From the NCBI RefSeq assembly GCF_004358665.1, contig NZ_SMZR01000006.1, forward strand, positions 62,001 through 126,000: 64,000 bases of DNA. Direction: 5' to 3'. The position numbers were made by a program, and so were the translations under genes. Source of the DNA: Jeotgalibacillus sp. S-D1. Lineage in GTDB: Bacteria > Bacillota > Bacilli > Bacillales > Jeotgalibacillaceae. Below the pieces are notes generated by a model. That model ran no database searches and had not been told where the DNA came from. It was given only the letters and a program-made list of their open reading frames with translations. How positions within the stretch are numbered: the first letter of the stretch is position 1; the number at the start of each line of letters is the position of its first letter. Shown here one piece after another: positions 24,294 through 32,790 of the stretch.

Positions 24294-25847
24294 ATGGAAA
24301 TGTTACAAGCCATTTCTATCGTTATTCCTATTTTAATCGTTTTAGCGGTGGTAGGAATAGCAGTTTTCATTTATTACAAGATTCGCTACAGAACGGCTCG
24401 GTCCAATCAGGCCTTGATTATTACTGGCCCAAAGCTTGGTGATCCAGAAAAAGAAACCAATATATTTACCGATACGGAAGGCCGGTCGATGAAGATTATA
24501 CGGGGTGGCGGCCATTTGCTGCGTATGCACCAGACAGCCACACCTGTTGAGCTGACGTCCTTTCAATTAAAGCTGACGACTCCCCGTGTTTATACGAATG
24601 GCGGGGTGCCGATTGTCGCAGATGCTGTAGCGATGGTAAAAGTTGCAGATACCCTTAAAGGAATTGCCAATTATGCGGAACAATTTCTTGGGAAAAAGTC
24701 AGATGAGCTTGAAGAAGAAATTTCAGAGGTTTTAAGTGCGAATTTACGGGCAATCCTTTCGAAAATGACAGTAGAACAAATCAATGAAGACCGTGAATCA
24801 TTTAACGCCCAGGTAACGGATGTTGCGCAGAAGCAGCTCGATGACATGGGATTCAGAATTACCTCATTGGGTCTAACGGACCTGCGGGATTCAGACAGCG
24901 AGAACGGCTACCTGGAAAACCTGGGGCGTCCGCGAATCGCAGAAGTACGAAAGCTTGCTGAAATTGCAGAAGCCAACAGTGAAAAAGAAACACGTATTCA
25001 GCGAGCGAACTCGGATAAAGAAGCAAAAGAAGAAGAATATAAGCGCCAAACTGAAATTGCGGCAGCACAAAAAATAAAGGACTTGAAAGATGCGGCCATA
25101 AAAGAAGAAACAGAGAGAGCCCGTGCAAAATCAGAGCAATCCTATACACTCGAAAAAGCAAAGCTTGATAAGCAGGTGCAGGAAGAAGAGCTTGGGCTGA
25201 TTGGTAAACGAAAAGAAGAAGAATTGCGAATTCAGCAATTTGAACGCTCACGCCAGGTAGAAATTGAAGAAGAAGAAAACAAAATCCGCAAAGCAAAATC
25301 GGACGCTGATTATTATTCAGTTACCCGTCAGGCAGAAGCTGATGCGCGTAAATCTGAGATAGACGGTGAAGCAAAAGCACGGATCAAAAGAGAGGAAGGG
25401 CTTGCTGAGGCACAGGTCATTCTTGAACGAGGAAAGGCAGAGGCAGAATCAAGACGCCTCTTAACAGAGGCTATAGCCCAGCATGGTGAGGTTATACTGG
25501 CTGAGAAATTGATTGAAATGCTGCCGGTTTATGCCGAAAAAATTGCCAAGCCTTTATCCAATATTGAGTCAGTAAAAATTATCGATACAGGTGATGGAAA
25601 CGGTGTATCGGCATACGGAAAAAGTATTACCCAAACAATGGTTGGTCTCCAGGAGCCATTAAAAGAGCTGGTTGGAATCGATGTGTCCAAGCTGTTGTCC
25701 GATGTTGTAAACCGCGGGAACACCCATACGGTGGTTTCAACTGATAAGGAAGCTGCAGCCGCAGCAGCTGATGAGAACCCCTCATCAGAAGAGAAGAATG
25801 AAGATCTCACAAGCGTGGCGAAGGAAGAAAAGGCTAGGAAAGAATAA
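24294..25847 (+). CDS. floT: Flotillin (membrane microdomain scaffold)
   Basis: This 517-residue protein has an N-terminal membrane segment (about 5-30), an SPFH/Band 7 domain (about 50-215), and a long flotillin coiled coil rich in EA/KE repeats (about 220-400), with IAEVRKLAEIAEANSEKETRI and GKAEAESRRLLTEAI. The end holds a polar, Ala/Glu-rich tail. Flotillin organises functional membrane microdomains affecting signalling, secretion and membrane fluidity. ATG at 24294 has an AAAGGAGG site. In B. subtilis, yuaF (NfeD) precedes yuaG; no NfeD gene is adjacent here, and the gene appears monocistronic. Confidence 0.93.
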   Translation: MEMLQAISIVIPILIVLAVVGIAVFIYYKIRYRTARSNQALIITGPKLGDPEKETNIFTDTEGRSMKIIRGGGHLLRMHQTATPVELTSFQLKLTTPRVYTNGGVPIVADAVAMVKVADTLKGIANYAEQFLGKKSDELEEEISEVLSANLRAILSKMTVEQINEDRESFNAQVTDVAQKQLDDMGFRITSLGLTDLRDSDSENGYLENLGRPRIAEVRKLAEIAEANSEKETRIQRANSDKEAKEEEYKRQTEIAAAQKIKDLKDAAIKEETERARAKSEQSYTLEKAKLDKQVQEEELGLIGKRKEEELRIQQFERSRQVEIEEEENKIRKAKSDADYYSVTRQAEADARKSEIDGEAKARIKREEGLAEAQVILERGKAEAESRRLLTEAIAQHGEVILAEKLIEMLPVYAEKIAKPLSNIESVKIIDTGDGNGVSAYGKSITQTMVGLQEPLKELVGIDVSKLLSDVVNRGNTHTVVSTDKEAAAAAADENPSSEEKNEDLTSVAKEEKARKE

Positions 25848-25902
25848 ATAACTTTTTGAGAGGCTGGGACAAGGAAGACCTGGTCTGTGTCTACAAAGCA
25901 AG

Positions 25903-25932
25903 ACCGGTTCATTTCCGCTTCAATGAACCTAA
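25903..25932 (-). repeat. Collapsed remnant of the ~135-bp palindromic element
   Basis: The 30-base string joins the two ends of the element (ACCGGTTCATTTCCGCT and CAATGAACCTAAG) with the middle missing. The junction lies at TTCCGCT, a 7-mer found near both ends in intact copies. It belongs to the AATGAACC subtype, like 27938 and 61521. Confidence 0.75.
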
Positions 25933-25978
25933 GCGCTCAAATGGTTATGGAGTAATGAAAAAAGAAAATAATTCAGAA

Positions 25979-26018
25979 CAAAAAAAGAATGCCTTCATGT
26001 GAAGGCATTCTTTTTTAT
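25979..26018 (+). terminator. Terminator after floT region
   Basis: The perfect stem AAAAAAGAATGCCTTCA / TGAAGGCATTCTTTTTT with a 2-base loop sits 132 bases after floT and ahead of the next gene. Confidence 0.82.
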
Positions 26019-26178
26019 TAAATTATGTACCCCTTTTTAAACGATTTAAATTTAATAACAGCACCGGGGAATTGGGGCAATCGTAAATACAAAAAGAAAT
26101 GTTTAACAATGGCCATATACGGTTTTAACCTTTTATTAACAAGGTAGATATAAAATAGAAGAAAAAGGGGGAATGAGG

Positions 26179-27756
26179 ATGAACCAATCAATCGCAAGAA
26201 ACGTTTTTTTATGCTGCATTATTTTATTTGTCGTCATGGCATTTGAGACAAGAAATGCTGAGCTGGTTACAGCAGAAACAAATACAACCCAAACGCAGGC
26301 TGAGCTTCCGTTAGGTATAAAAAATACACCTGAATATCGTACAGTCACTCCGTTAACCGAAGGTGTTTGGCATACGAAGATAATCAGCAGACTCAATGAT
26401 AAAAAATCATTTTTTACGGTGGATGCCGGTTTTTATGAATCCATGGAAGAAGCAAAAAACATTCGTAAAGAGCTGCAAAAGGATGGCTACAGATCATCGA
26501 TACATACGGTAAAAAATCGCCCCGGAGCGACTGATATACGTGCAAGGGAAATCGGATATGTTGTTCAGACAGGAAATTTCAAAGATGAAGCAGCAGCCAG
26601 ACCCTTGCTGGACGATTTAAAAAACAACGGATATGAGGATGCCAGAATCTCATATACCGGCTATGACGGCACTGCGAATTCAAAGGGACCTTTGGAAATA
26701 AATATCATTGAAACGGATGCTCAACAATTTAAAGGGGACCTCAATTACGGACTGGCGAATAATCAAATTAAAGGCAAAGAAAAATTGACGGACATGTCCA
26801 AAGGGAAGCAGGCATTGGCCGCAATTAACGGAGGTTATTTTGTTGTAGGTGAGAGGGATGGTATTCCTGGCGATCCTGCAGGAATATCAGTTAAGGACGG
26901 AATGCTCCTGAGTGAAGCAGTAGGCGAACGGACAAGCCTCATTCTGAACGGCATCGAAGGGGACATTGCCAAAACAAAAACCTCTTTAACAGTAGAAGCT
27001 GCCAGCGGCGAATCAAGTGTAATAGACGGTATTAATCGCATGCCTGGAGTGATTCGAAGCTGTGGGGGCGTGGATGATCATCCGACAAATAATCCAAGAC
27101 ATGATGTAACGTGTACGGATGATGATGAATTGATCCTATTTAACGATGTTTTTGGCGCTGCTACTCCAGAAGGACAGGGGGTTGAAGTTATCCTGGATGA
27201 ATCGGATATAGTAGTGGAAATCCGGACGGAGCGGGGCAACGAAATACCTGAAGGTGGAAGTATCCTTTCTGCAACTGGAAAGGGAGCTGAATGGCTTAGT
27301 CATCATGCTGTTATTGATGAAAAGCTTTCCGTTACGACTGAAGTTTATGCGGATGGATCGCAAATGAATCTGGACGAAGGTCAATCCATTATTAATGGGG
27401 CACCCCGTCTATTAAAGGATGGAAGGATTGCTATTACAGCTGATAAAGAGGGATTTAACTGGAGTTCAGACTTTTATTACCGATTTGCCCTTTATCGCCA
27501 TCCCAGAACACTGGTCGGAATTAAAGAAAATGGAAACCTATTATTTGTTACGGTGGATGGGCGTAATCCGGATGGAAGTATAGGCCTAAGTTTCCTCGAA
27601 AGCGCAGAATTACTTAAGTCTCTTGGCGCTGTAGATGGAATGAATCTTGATGGTGGCGGCTCTACAACAATGGTGATAAATGATGCCCTCGTCAATGACC
27701 CATCCGACAGCGCTGGCGAACGGCCAATTGCTGATGGAATATTTATATTGGAGTAG
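26179..27756 (+). CDS. Secreted SPOR-domain and phosphodiester glycosidase (NAGPA-type) protein
   Basis: This roughly 525-residue exported protein has a signal peptide (about 1-30), a SPOR-like domain (about 75-165) of two short repeats (FTVDAGFYESMEEAKNIRKEL and YVVQTGNFKDEAAARPLLDDL), then a phosphodiester glycosidase domain of the NAGPA/DUF2233 family with LAAINGGYFVVG, a mid region, and FVTVDGR...DGMNLDGGGSTTMV near the end. SPOR binds denuded peptidoglycan glycans. NAGPA-type domains cleave GlcNAc-1-phosphodiesters, so a role on cell-wall polymers is inferred. ATG at 26179 fits GGGGG 7 bases upstream. It is monocistronic, flanked by terminators. Confidence 0.85.
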   Translation: MNQSIARNVFLCCIILFVVMAFETRNAELVTAETNTTQTQAELPLGIKNTPEYRTVTPLTEGVWHTKIISRLNDKKSFFTVDAGFYESMEEAKNIRKELQKDGYRSSIHTVKNRPGATDIRAREIGYVVQTGNFKDEAAARPLLDDLKNNGYEDARISYTGYDGTANSKGPLEINIIETDAQQFKGDLNYGLANNQIKGKEKLTDMSKGKQALAAINGGYFVVGERDGIPGDPAGISVKDGMLLSEAVGERTSLILNGIEGDIAKTKTSLTVEAASGESSVIDGINRMPGVIRSCGGVDDHPTNNPRHDVTCTDDDELILFNDVFGAATPEGQGVEVILDESDIVVEIRTERGNEIPEGGSILSATGKGAEWLSHHAVIDEKLSVTTEVYADGSQMNLDEGQSIINGAPRLLKDGRIAITADKEGFNWSSDFYYRFALYRHPRTLVGIKENGNLLFVTVDGRNPDGSIGLSFLESAELLKSLGAVDGMNLDGGGSTTMVINDALVNDPSDSAGERPIADGIFILE

Positions 27757-27858
27757 TGGACCTGTATTAGAACAAGTTCAGAACTGGGAGTGCAGCGTGA
27801 CAGCAGCAGTTATCCTGCTACGTTTTAAGAAATAAGGAAAAGCGACTCATTGAATAAC

Positions 27859-27893
27859 AAAAAGAATGTCCAGATTTGAGGACATTCTTTTTG
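27859..27893 (+). terminator. Rho-independent terminator
   Basis: AAAAAGAATGTCC / GGACATTCTTTTT with an 8-base loop, about 100 bases after the glycosidase gene. Confidence 0.82.
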
Positions 27894-27937
27894 ATTTGCA
27901 GAATTCTTTTTTTGGATTACCCGAAACATTTTAACGC

Positions 27938-28072
27938 CTAGGTTCATTGGAGCGGAGGGCGGCGACTCCTGCGGGATGCAGCGGGAAAGGTGAGACACTG
28001 AAGAGGCGCAGCATCAAAGTGGCTCACCCCCGCCCCGCGGAAAGCGCCGCCTGCAGCGGAAATGAACCGGCC
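27938..28072 (+). repeat. GC-rich ~135-bp palindromic element, copy 2 (AATGAACC subtype)
   Basis: It starts TAGGTTCATTGGAGCGG and ends GGAAATGAACCGG. Paired segments: GGTTCATT/AATGAACC, GGCGGCG/CGCCGCC, GCGGG/CCCGC, GTGAG/CTCAC, CACT/AGTG. It lies between the glycosidase terminator and ggt. The 245 bases between it and ggt are AT-rich, with no gene seen. Confidence 0.85.
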
Positions 28073-28323
28073 TTTCGTGATAGAAGTAGTCAATTTCTCT
28101 ATTATATCCAAGCCTCATTATTTTTTAAGTTTACTAGTTTTGAGTCATCTTTTACTAATAAATTTTGCATCCTTAACTGCAAATCCAGGTCCTTCAACCC
28201 ATACAAAGAACGAGCTGCTAAACAGAAGAGCATAATCTATTTCAATAAATTAGGTGATATTGGCTATATGATATAGTCAGAATTTTCCGTAAAATAGTAA
28301 TTATATTGAAAGGAGGAAAAATA

Positions 28324-30087
28324 TTGAATACTAAACTTATACGTTTTATGTCGTGGTTTGTCATGATTCTCCTCTTATCCACAGTTATTTTTCCATCAGG
28401 TGCAGCGGCGAAAAACCCATTGCCCTCGCATTCAAATGAGCAGGTAGCTTATGGAGCAGAAGGGATGGTGGCAACAGCTCATCCCGAAGCTTCTGAAATC
28501 GGAGCCGAGGTACTTAGAAATGGCGGAAATGCGGTTGATGCAGCGATTGCCATCCAGCTTGCACTGAACGTAGCTGAACCGATGATGTCGGGAATCGGTG
28601 GAGGCGGCTTTATGATGGTATATGATGCAAATAAAGACGACATTTCGATTATAGACAGCAGGGAACGTGCTCCGGCAAGCGCCACACCTGAATTATTTCT
28701 TGATGAAGAAGGCAATGTGATCCCTTTTGCGGAGCGCCATATTAGCGGGGACGCTGTTGGAGTTCCAGGTACACTGAAAGGTTTGATGGCTGCCTACGAT
28801 GAATGGGGAACCAGACCTTTTAATCAGCTGATTAATCCATCTATTAAGCTAGCTCAAAAAGGGGTAGAGGTGAATAGCGTACTGGCAGATGCTATTGCGG
28901 ATAATGAGGAGAAGTTAACAAAAAGCGCTGCCGGAAAGGTGTTTATGCCAAAAGGAGAGCCATTAAAAGAAGGAGAGATTTTAGTACAAAAAGATCTTGC
29001 TAAAACATTTAAAGAAATAAGAAAAAATGGTCTGGATTCATTTTATGGCGGTGAAATTGGACAGGCGCTTGCAAAGACAGTACGGGATTTTGGCGGCGGC
29101 ATGACACGCCAGGATCTTAAAAATTATGAATTGTCATTTGATGAGCCGGTAACAGGAACATACCGCGGCTATGACATTGCTACCATGCCTCCGCCAAGTT
29201 CAGGGGGACTGACGGTTCTGCAAATGCTGAAGATGCTTGAAGGATTTAATCTAGATCAATATCGTGTGAGATCTCCTCAAAAGTATCATCTTATGGCAGA
29301 AGCAATGCACCTTGCCTATGCTGATCGAAATACATATATTGGTGATACTCAGTTTGTTGATGTGCCAATGGAGGGAATGTTGAATGAGGATTATCTAGCG
29401 AATAGAAGATCAATGATAAAATTCGGCGAGGCAAACAACAATGTAAAACCCGGCAATCCATGGGCGTATCAGGAAGGCCAGCCGATCGGAGCCGCCCAGC
29501 AGCCGGATGACCGGGAAATCGGAGAAACTACTCACTTCACTGTTGCAGATAAATGGGGGAATCTTGTTTCCTATACAACCACCATAGAACAGGTATTTGG
29601 CACTGGCATTATGGTGCCGGGATACGGGTTCATGCTGAATAATGAATTAACGGACTTTGACGCAGTTCCGGGCGGACCCAATCAGGTGGAGGCAAATAAG
29701 CGGCCAATGAGCAGCATGACCCCGACCATGATATTTGAAGATGGCAAGCCTTTCATGACGGTCGGCTCACCAGGCGGACCAACCATTATTACTTCTGTAT
29801 TTCAAACGATTGTCAATGTCATTGATTACGACATGCATTTGAAGGCAGCTATTGAGGAACCGAGAATCTACAGCCCCACCTATCCTCAGATCAGATGGGA
29901 AAAGGGCATACCGGCTAATGTGCGGAAAACCATGAAGAAATGGGGACATGAATGGCAGTCCAGTCCAGGAGAAATTGGCAATGTACAAGCAATAAGAATC
30001 CTGAGAGATGGAAGCTATATAGGTGCAGCTGATTCTTCAAGGGAAGGAACGGCAATCGGATTAAATAAAACCGCAGGGAAAAAATAA
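28324..30087 (+). CDS. ggt: Gamma-glutamyltransferase, secreted
   Basis: This 587-residue secreted proenzyme has an N-terminal signal peptide ending near GAAAK. It splits itself at the catalytic Thr of ETTHFTV (near residue 402) into a large and a small subunit. Further signature parts are NGGNAVDAAIAIQLAL and SGIGGGGFMMVY, DSRERAPA (gamma-glutamyl Arg), SSMTPTM (oxyanion region) and GSPGGPTIITSV. It hydrolyses glutathione and gamma-glutamyl peptides, and in Bacillus also poly-gamma-glutamate, releasing glutamate. The start is TTG at 28324 with AAAGGAGG 7 bases upstream; earlier in-frame codons overlap that site. A long terminator follows. Confidence 0.93.
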   Translation: MNTKLIRFMSWFVMILLLSTVIFPSGAAAKNPLPSHSNEQVAYGAEGMVATAHPEASEIGAEVLRNGGNAVDAAIAIQLALNVAEPMMSGIGGGGFMMVYDANKDDISIIDSRERAPASATPELFLDEEGNVIPFAERHISGDAVGVPGTLKGLMAAYDEWGTRPFNQLINPSIKLAQKGVEVNSVLADAIADNEEKLTKSAAGKVFMPKGEPLKEGEILVQKDLAKTFKEIRKNGLDSFYGGEIGQALAKTVRDFGGGMTRQDLKNYELSFDEPVTGTYRGYDIATMPPPSSGGLTVLQMLKMLEGFNLDQYRVRSPQKYHLMAEAMHLAYADRNTYIGDTQFVDVPMEGMLNEDYLANRRSMIKFGEANNNVKPGNPWAYQEGQPIGAAQQPDDREIGETTHFTVADKWGNLVSYTTTIEQVFGTGIMVPGYGFMLNNELTDFDAVPGGPNQVEANKRPMSSMTPTMIFEDGKPFMTVGSPGGPTIITSVFQTIVNVIDYDMHLKAAIEEPRIYSPTYPQIRWEKGIPANVRKTMKKWGHEWQSSPGEIGNVQAIRILRDGSYIGAADSSREGTAIGLNKTAGKK

Positions 30088-30123
30088 AATAAACGGTTAT
30101 GGAATTCTGTTAGTTGCATGAGA

Positions 30124-30183
30124 ATGGGACAAAACCATAAAAGAAGGCTCTCACGAAAAATTTTACGAGAGCCTTCTTTTGTC
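30124..30183 (+). terminator. Extended terminator hairpin after ggt
   Basis: The inner stem AGAAGGCTCTC.CG / CG.GAGAGCCTTCT is extended outward by GGGACAAAA / TTTTGTCCC, giving an inverted repeat of about 60 bases. It carries the TCACGA-type apex seen in other hairpins in the window. Confidence 0.8.
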
Positions 30184-30285
30184 CCACCCGCATTTTTAAT
30201 TTGCTTAATCGAAATGCTGTATGCGGACAAGAAGCAGCTAAAGAGGAATTGGAGGAGCATGACAGTCCATTATTAAATCTAAAAA

Positions 30286-30311
30286 GGGTTGATGTTTACC
30301 GATTTGGGTAT
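30286..30311 (+). promoter_or_regulatory. Sigma-B-like promoter of the stress protein gene
   Basis: GGGTTGA (30286-30292), a 13-base spacer and GGGTAT (30306-30311) fit the general-stress sigma-B pattern (GGnTTRA, 12-15 bases, GGGTAT). The downstream gene belongs to a stress-induced family, which supports the call. Confidence 0.6.
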
Positions 30312-30401
30312 ATGTAAATTATGCATTCATTAAATCATTCCAATTGAGACACTGGCAATATACAGCAGGTGATCTCTTTATCTACAGAGGAGGAAAACCA
30401 A

Positions 30402-30743
30402 ATGAAACCTAAATTCAAAGTGTTCCACAACGATGAAACGTTAGAAGAAACGATTGGTAAACTTAGAAAAGACGGAGTTCGTGATGATGATATTTACGTG
30501 CTTTCCCATGATAATGATCATGTGCGCAGAAATAGAAAATCAACTGATGCAAATAAGATTGGCGTAAGTGAAACAGGTGTTGGCACTGCGTTGAAGAATG
30601 TTTTTCGCAGCAAGGGGGACAAGCTTCGCTCTAAAATGGAAGAGATGGGGTTTGAATCTGAAAAAGCAGATGAGCTGGAAGAAGAGCTGGATAAAGGAAA
30701 GACTTTGCTCGTTGTAGCGAATCAAGATAAAGTGGAATTTTAA
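30402..30743 (+). CDS. YflT-type general stress protein (Gsp17M family)
   Basis: This 113-residue cytosolic protein starts MKPKFKVFHNDETLEETIGKL and has a ferredoxin-like first half with DDDIYVLSHDNDH, then a helical, highly charged second half (MEEMGFESEKADELEEELDKGKTLLVV). The pattern matches the YflT/Gsp17M family of heat- and general-stress-induced proteins. The mechanism is unknown. ATG at 30402 follows a GAGGAGG site; the earlier in-frame codons are upstream of it. A sigma-B-like promoter lies about 90 bases upstream, as expected for the regulon. Confidence 0.82.
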   Translation: MKPKFKVFHNDETLEETIGKLRKDGVRDDDIYVLSHDNDHVRRNRKSTDANKIGVSETGVGTALKNVFRSKGDKLRSKMEEMGFESEKADELEEELDKGKTLLVVANQDKVEF

Positions 30744-30787
30744 ACAACACCGCTCGCTTGTCGTTGAGCACCTTCAGCTAAAATGAA

Positions 30788-30835
30788 CAAAAAAGGAAAA
30801 TGGTTCTGCTTTTGCAGAGCCATTTTCCTTTTTAA
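30788..30835. terminator. Bidirectional terminator
   Basis: AAAAAGGAAAATGGTTCTGC pairs with GCAGAgCCATTTTCCTTTTT around a short loop, between two convergent genes. Confidence 0.85.
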
Positions 30836-30848
30836 TTACTCCGTAAAA

Positions 30849-31175
30849 TTATTGTGCAACTTCCTGACTTGTGGATTCTATATGCTGTTCTCCCCAGCTG
30901 CACATCGTGTCCAGAATAGGTTTCAGGGACCAGCCGTAGTCCGACAGGGAATAAACAACCTTCGGCGGTACCTGATCATACACTAAACGGTTAACCACAC
31001 CATCTGCTTCCAGCTCGCGCAGCTGCTGAGTAAGCATTTTCTGTGTGATCGCCGGCATCAGCCGTTTCAGTTCACTTGTACGTTTCTCGCCTTTATCGAG
31101 GTGGCAGAGAATAACGACCTTCCATTTTCCCCCAATTACATCAAGCGTTGCTTCTACCGGTATATTATAAGCCAT
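30849..31175 (-). CDS. ytcD: HxlR-type winged-helix regulator (YtcD-like)
   Basis: This 108-residue HxlR-family regulator has a winged helix: ATLDVIGGKWKVVILCHL, RTSELKRLMPAITQKMLTQQLRELEADGVVNR and the wing YDQVPPKVVYSLSDYG. The ITQKMLTQQL recognition helix is family-typical. Only one Cys (MCSWG) is present, so a HypR-like disulfide switch would need an intersubunit bond. It is divergent from an MFS exporter, exactly like B. subtilis ytcD/ytbD, and probably controls that gene from the palindromic site at 31333. ATG at 31175 has AGAGGAAG upstream. Confidence 0.86.
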   Translation of the reverse strand: MAYNIPVEATLDVIGGKWKVVILCHLDKGEKRTSELKRLMPAITQKMLTQQLRELEADGVVNRLVYDQVPPKVVYSLSDYGWSLKPILDTMCSWGEQHIESTSQEVAQ

Positions 31176-31332
31176 TCTTTAACTTCCTCTCTAAAATAGA
31201 ATAACTTAGGATGATGATTTCCTTTTCTATTTCATGATCATACCACGGATTAAGAAGCTGTTAAAGTACTTTATGGGCTATACGTGCTTTTTTGATCCTA
31301 TTAAATTATTCCATTTTATTGTTTGGTTATGT

Positions 31333-31382
31333 GAAGGGAACTTTAAGGTACCTATAGCACTTTAAAGTGCGTACTTCCCTTC
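31333..31382. promoter_or_regulatory. Nested inverted repeats in the ytcD-ytbD divergent region (candidate operator)
   Basis: A perfect 14-bp palindrome GCACTTTAAAGTGC (31357-31370) lies inside an outer repeat GAAGGGAA (31333-31340) / TTCCCTTC (31375-31382). ACTTTAA also recurs at 31340. This is the likely binding site of the HxlR protein and covers the divergent promoters; the inference is by position and symmetry. Confidence 0.5.
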
Positions 31383-31479
31383 GTGTTCTATACCCATCAT
31401 AATAAAATCCAGAAAGCATCGCCAGGCGCCGGCGTGTATTTCGAATTCTCTATTTACACGAAAAAGGAGGAATTTTTTT

Positions 31480-32679
31480 ATGAATTCTCATGCATATACA
31501 ACGAACCAGACGCAGGCAAAGGGAGGATTACCTGCCCTTTTAGCGCTGGCCATCAGTGCTTTTGCTATAGGAACCACCGAATTTGTACCTGTAGGATTAT
31601 TGTCTACCATAGCAGATAATTTAAGCATCTCGATTACGCTTGCCGGACTTTTAATTTCAGGATACGCCATGGGAGTGGCTTTTGGAGCACCAGTCCTAAC
31701 CGCTTTAACGAGCAGAGTGAGCAGAAAGTCGTTGTTGATGTCTTTAATGGTCGTTTTTATTATTGGAAATGCTGTTGCCGCATTATCAACAAGCTATTCA
31801 TTGCTATTAACAGCACGATTCATCACGGCTTTTTCACATGGAATCTTTTTTTCGATCGGTTCAACGATAGCGGCAGATTTAGTGCCTGCCCATAAACGAT
31901 CCAGCGCAATTGCGTTTATGTTTACCGGGTTGACAGTGGCAACTGTTACAGGAGTGCCTCTTGGAACGTTTATTGGACAAGCCTTTGGCTGGAGAGCCAC
32001 ATTTTGGGGAGTGGCAGCTCTAGGGATTATCGGAATGATCGCCAGTGCCATCCTTGTTCCCAAAAAATTAAAGGAAGCACCGCCATCAAAATTCAGTGAG
32101 CAGCTGAAGATTCTCAGCAACGGAAAGTTATTGCTGGCTTTTTCAATAACTGCACTGGGGTATGGCGGTACATTTGTTGCCTTCACTTATCTGACTCCTT
32201 TGCTGGAAAACATCACTGGATTCAGTGCGAAGTGGGTTAGTATTATCCTGCTTGTTTATGGGATTGCTGTGGCAATTGGCAATATTATTGGCGGAAAGGC
32301 AACCAACAAGAATCCATTAAAAGCGCTGTTTTGGATGTTTGTCCTGCAGGCTGTGGTACTGGTGCTATTAACATTTGCTGCTCCATTTAAAACAGCTGGA
32401 TTAATTGCTATTTTCCTAATGGGGTTATTTGCTTTTATGAATGTTCCAGGCCTGCAGATCCTGGTCGTCAATTTAGCTGAAAAGTATGTGCCATCCGCTG
32501 TTAATGTGGCATCTGCTCTAAATATTGCTGCGTTCAACGTTGGCATCGCCATTGGTTCCTTTGTTGGCGGGTTGATTGTGGATGGTATGGGTCTGATTCA
32601 CACCCCCTGGATTGGAGCGATTATGGTAGCGGGTGCTGTAGGGTTAACAGCGTGGCTGCGCCGTTTAGAAATGAAATGA
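31480..32679 (+). CDS. ytbD: MFS transporter, DHA1 family (YtbD/AraJ-like)
   Basis: This 399-residue transporter has 12 helices. It opens with ALAISAFAIGTTEFVPVGLLSTIADNL, the signature of the AraJ/YtbD/PbuE-type DHA1 branch, and has the loop 2-3 motif LTALTSRVSRKSLL (degenerate MFS motif A) and motif C-like VTGVPLGTFIGQ in helix 5. It probably exports sugars, purines or drugs; the substrate is unknown. ATG at 31480 has AAAGGAGG 9 bases upstream. It is divergent from the HxlR regulator, whose inducer likely induces this exporter. A terminator follows directly. The ytbE aldo-keto reductase that follows in B. subtilis is absent. Confidence 0.87.
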   Translation: MNSHAYTTNQTQAKGGLPALLALAISAFAIGTTEFVPVGLLSTIADNLSISITLAGLLISGYAMGVAFGAPVLTALTSRVSRKSLLMSLMVVFIIGNAVAALSTSYSLLLTARFITAFSHGIFFSIGSTIAADLVPAHKRSSAIAFMFTGLTVATVTGVPLGTFIGQAFGWRATFWGVAALGIIGMIASAILVPKKLKEAPPSKFSEQLKILSNGKLLLAFSITALGYGGTFVAFTYLTPLLENITGFSAKWVSIILLVYGIAVAIGNIIGGKATNKNPLKALFWMFVLQAVVLVLLTFAAPFKTAGLIAIFLMGLFAFMNVPGLQILVVNLAEKYVPSAVNVASALNIAAFNVGIAIGSFVGGLIVDGMGLIHTPWIGAIMVAGAVGLTAWLRRLEMK

Positions 32680-32683
32680 TCCA

Positions 32684-32728
32684 CAAAAAAAGCCGCGATG
32701 TAGGATAATCCACATCGTGGCTTTTTTT
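32684..32728. terminator. Bidirectional terminator
   Basis: A7-GCCgCGATGT pairs with ACATCGtGGC-T7. It lies between the exporter and the convergent LacI gene. Confidence 0.87.
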
Positions 32729-32790
32729 ACATTTATGATCCAGGGTACAAAAAAGCACTCAATTAACCAGTGATTGGGATGCCTGGAGAG

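Noticed and set aside
27947-28276. A 109-codon plus-strand frame
   Set aside because: It runs through the palindromic element copy 2; similar composition artefacts occur in the other copies, and no start site is present.
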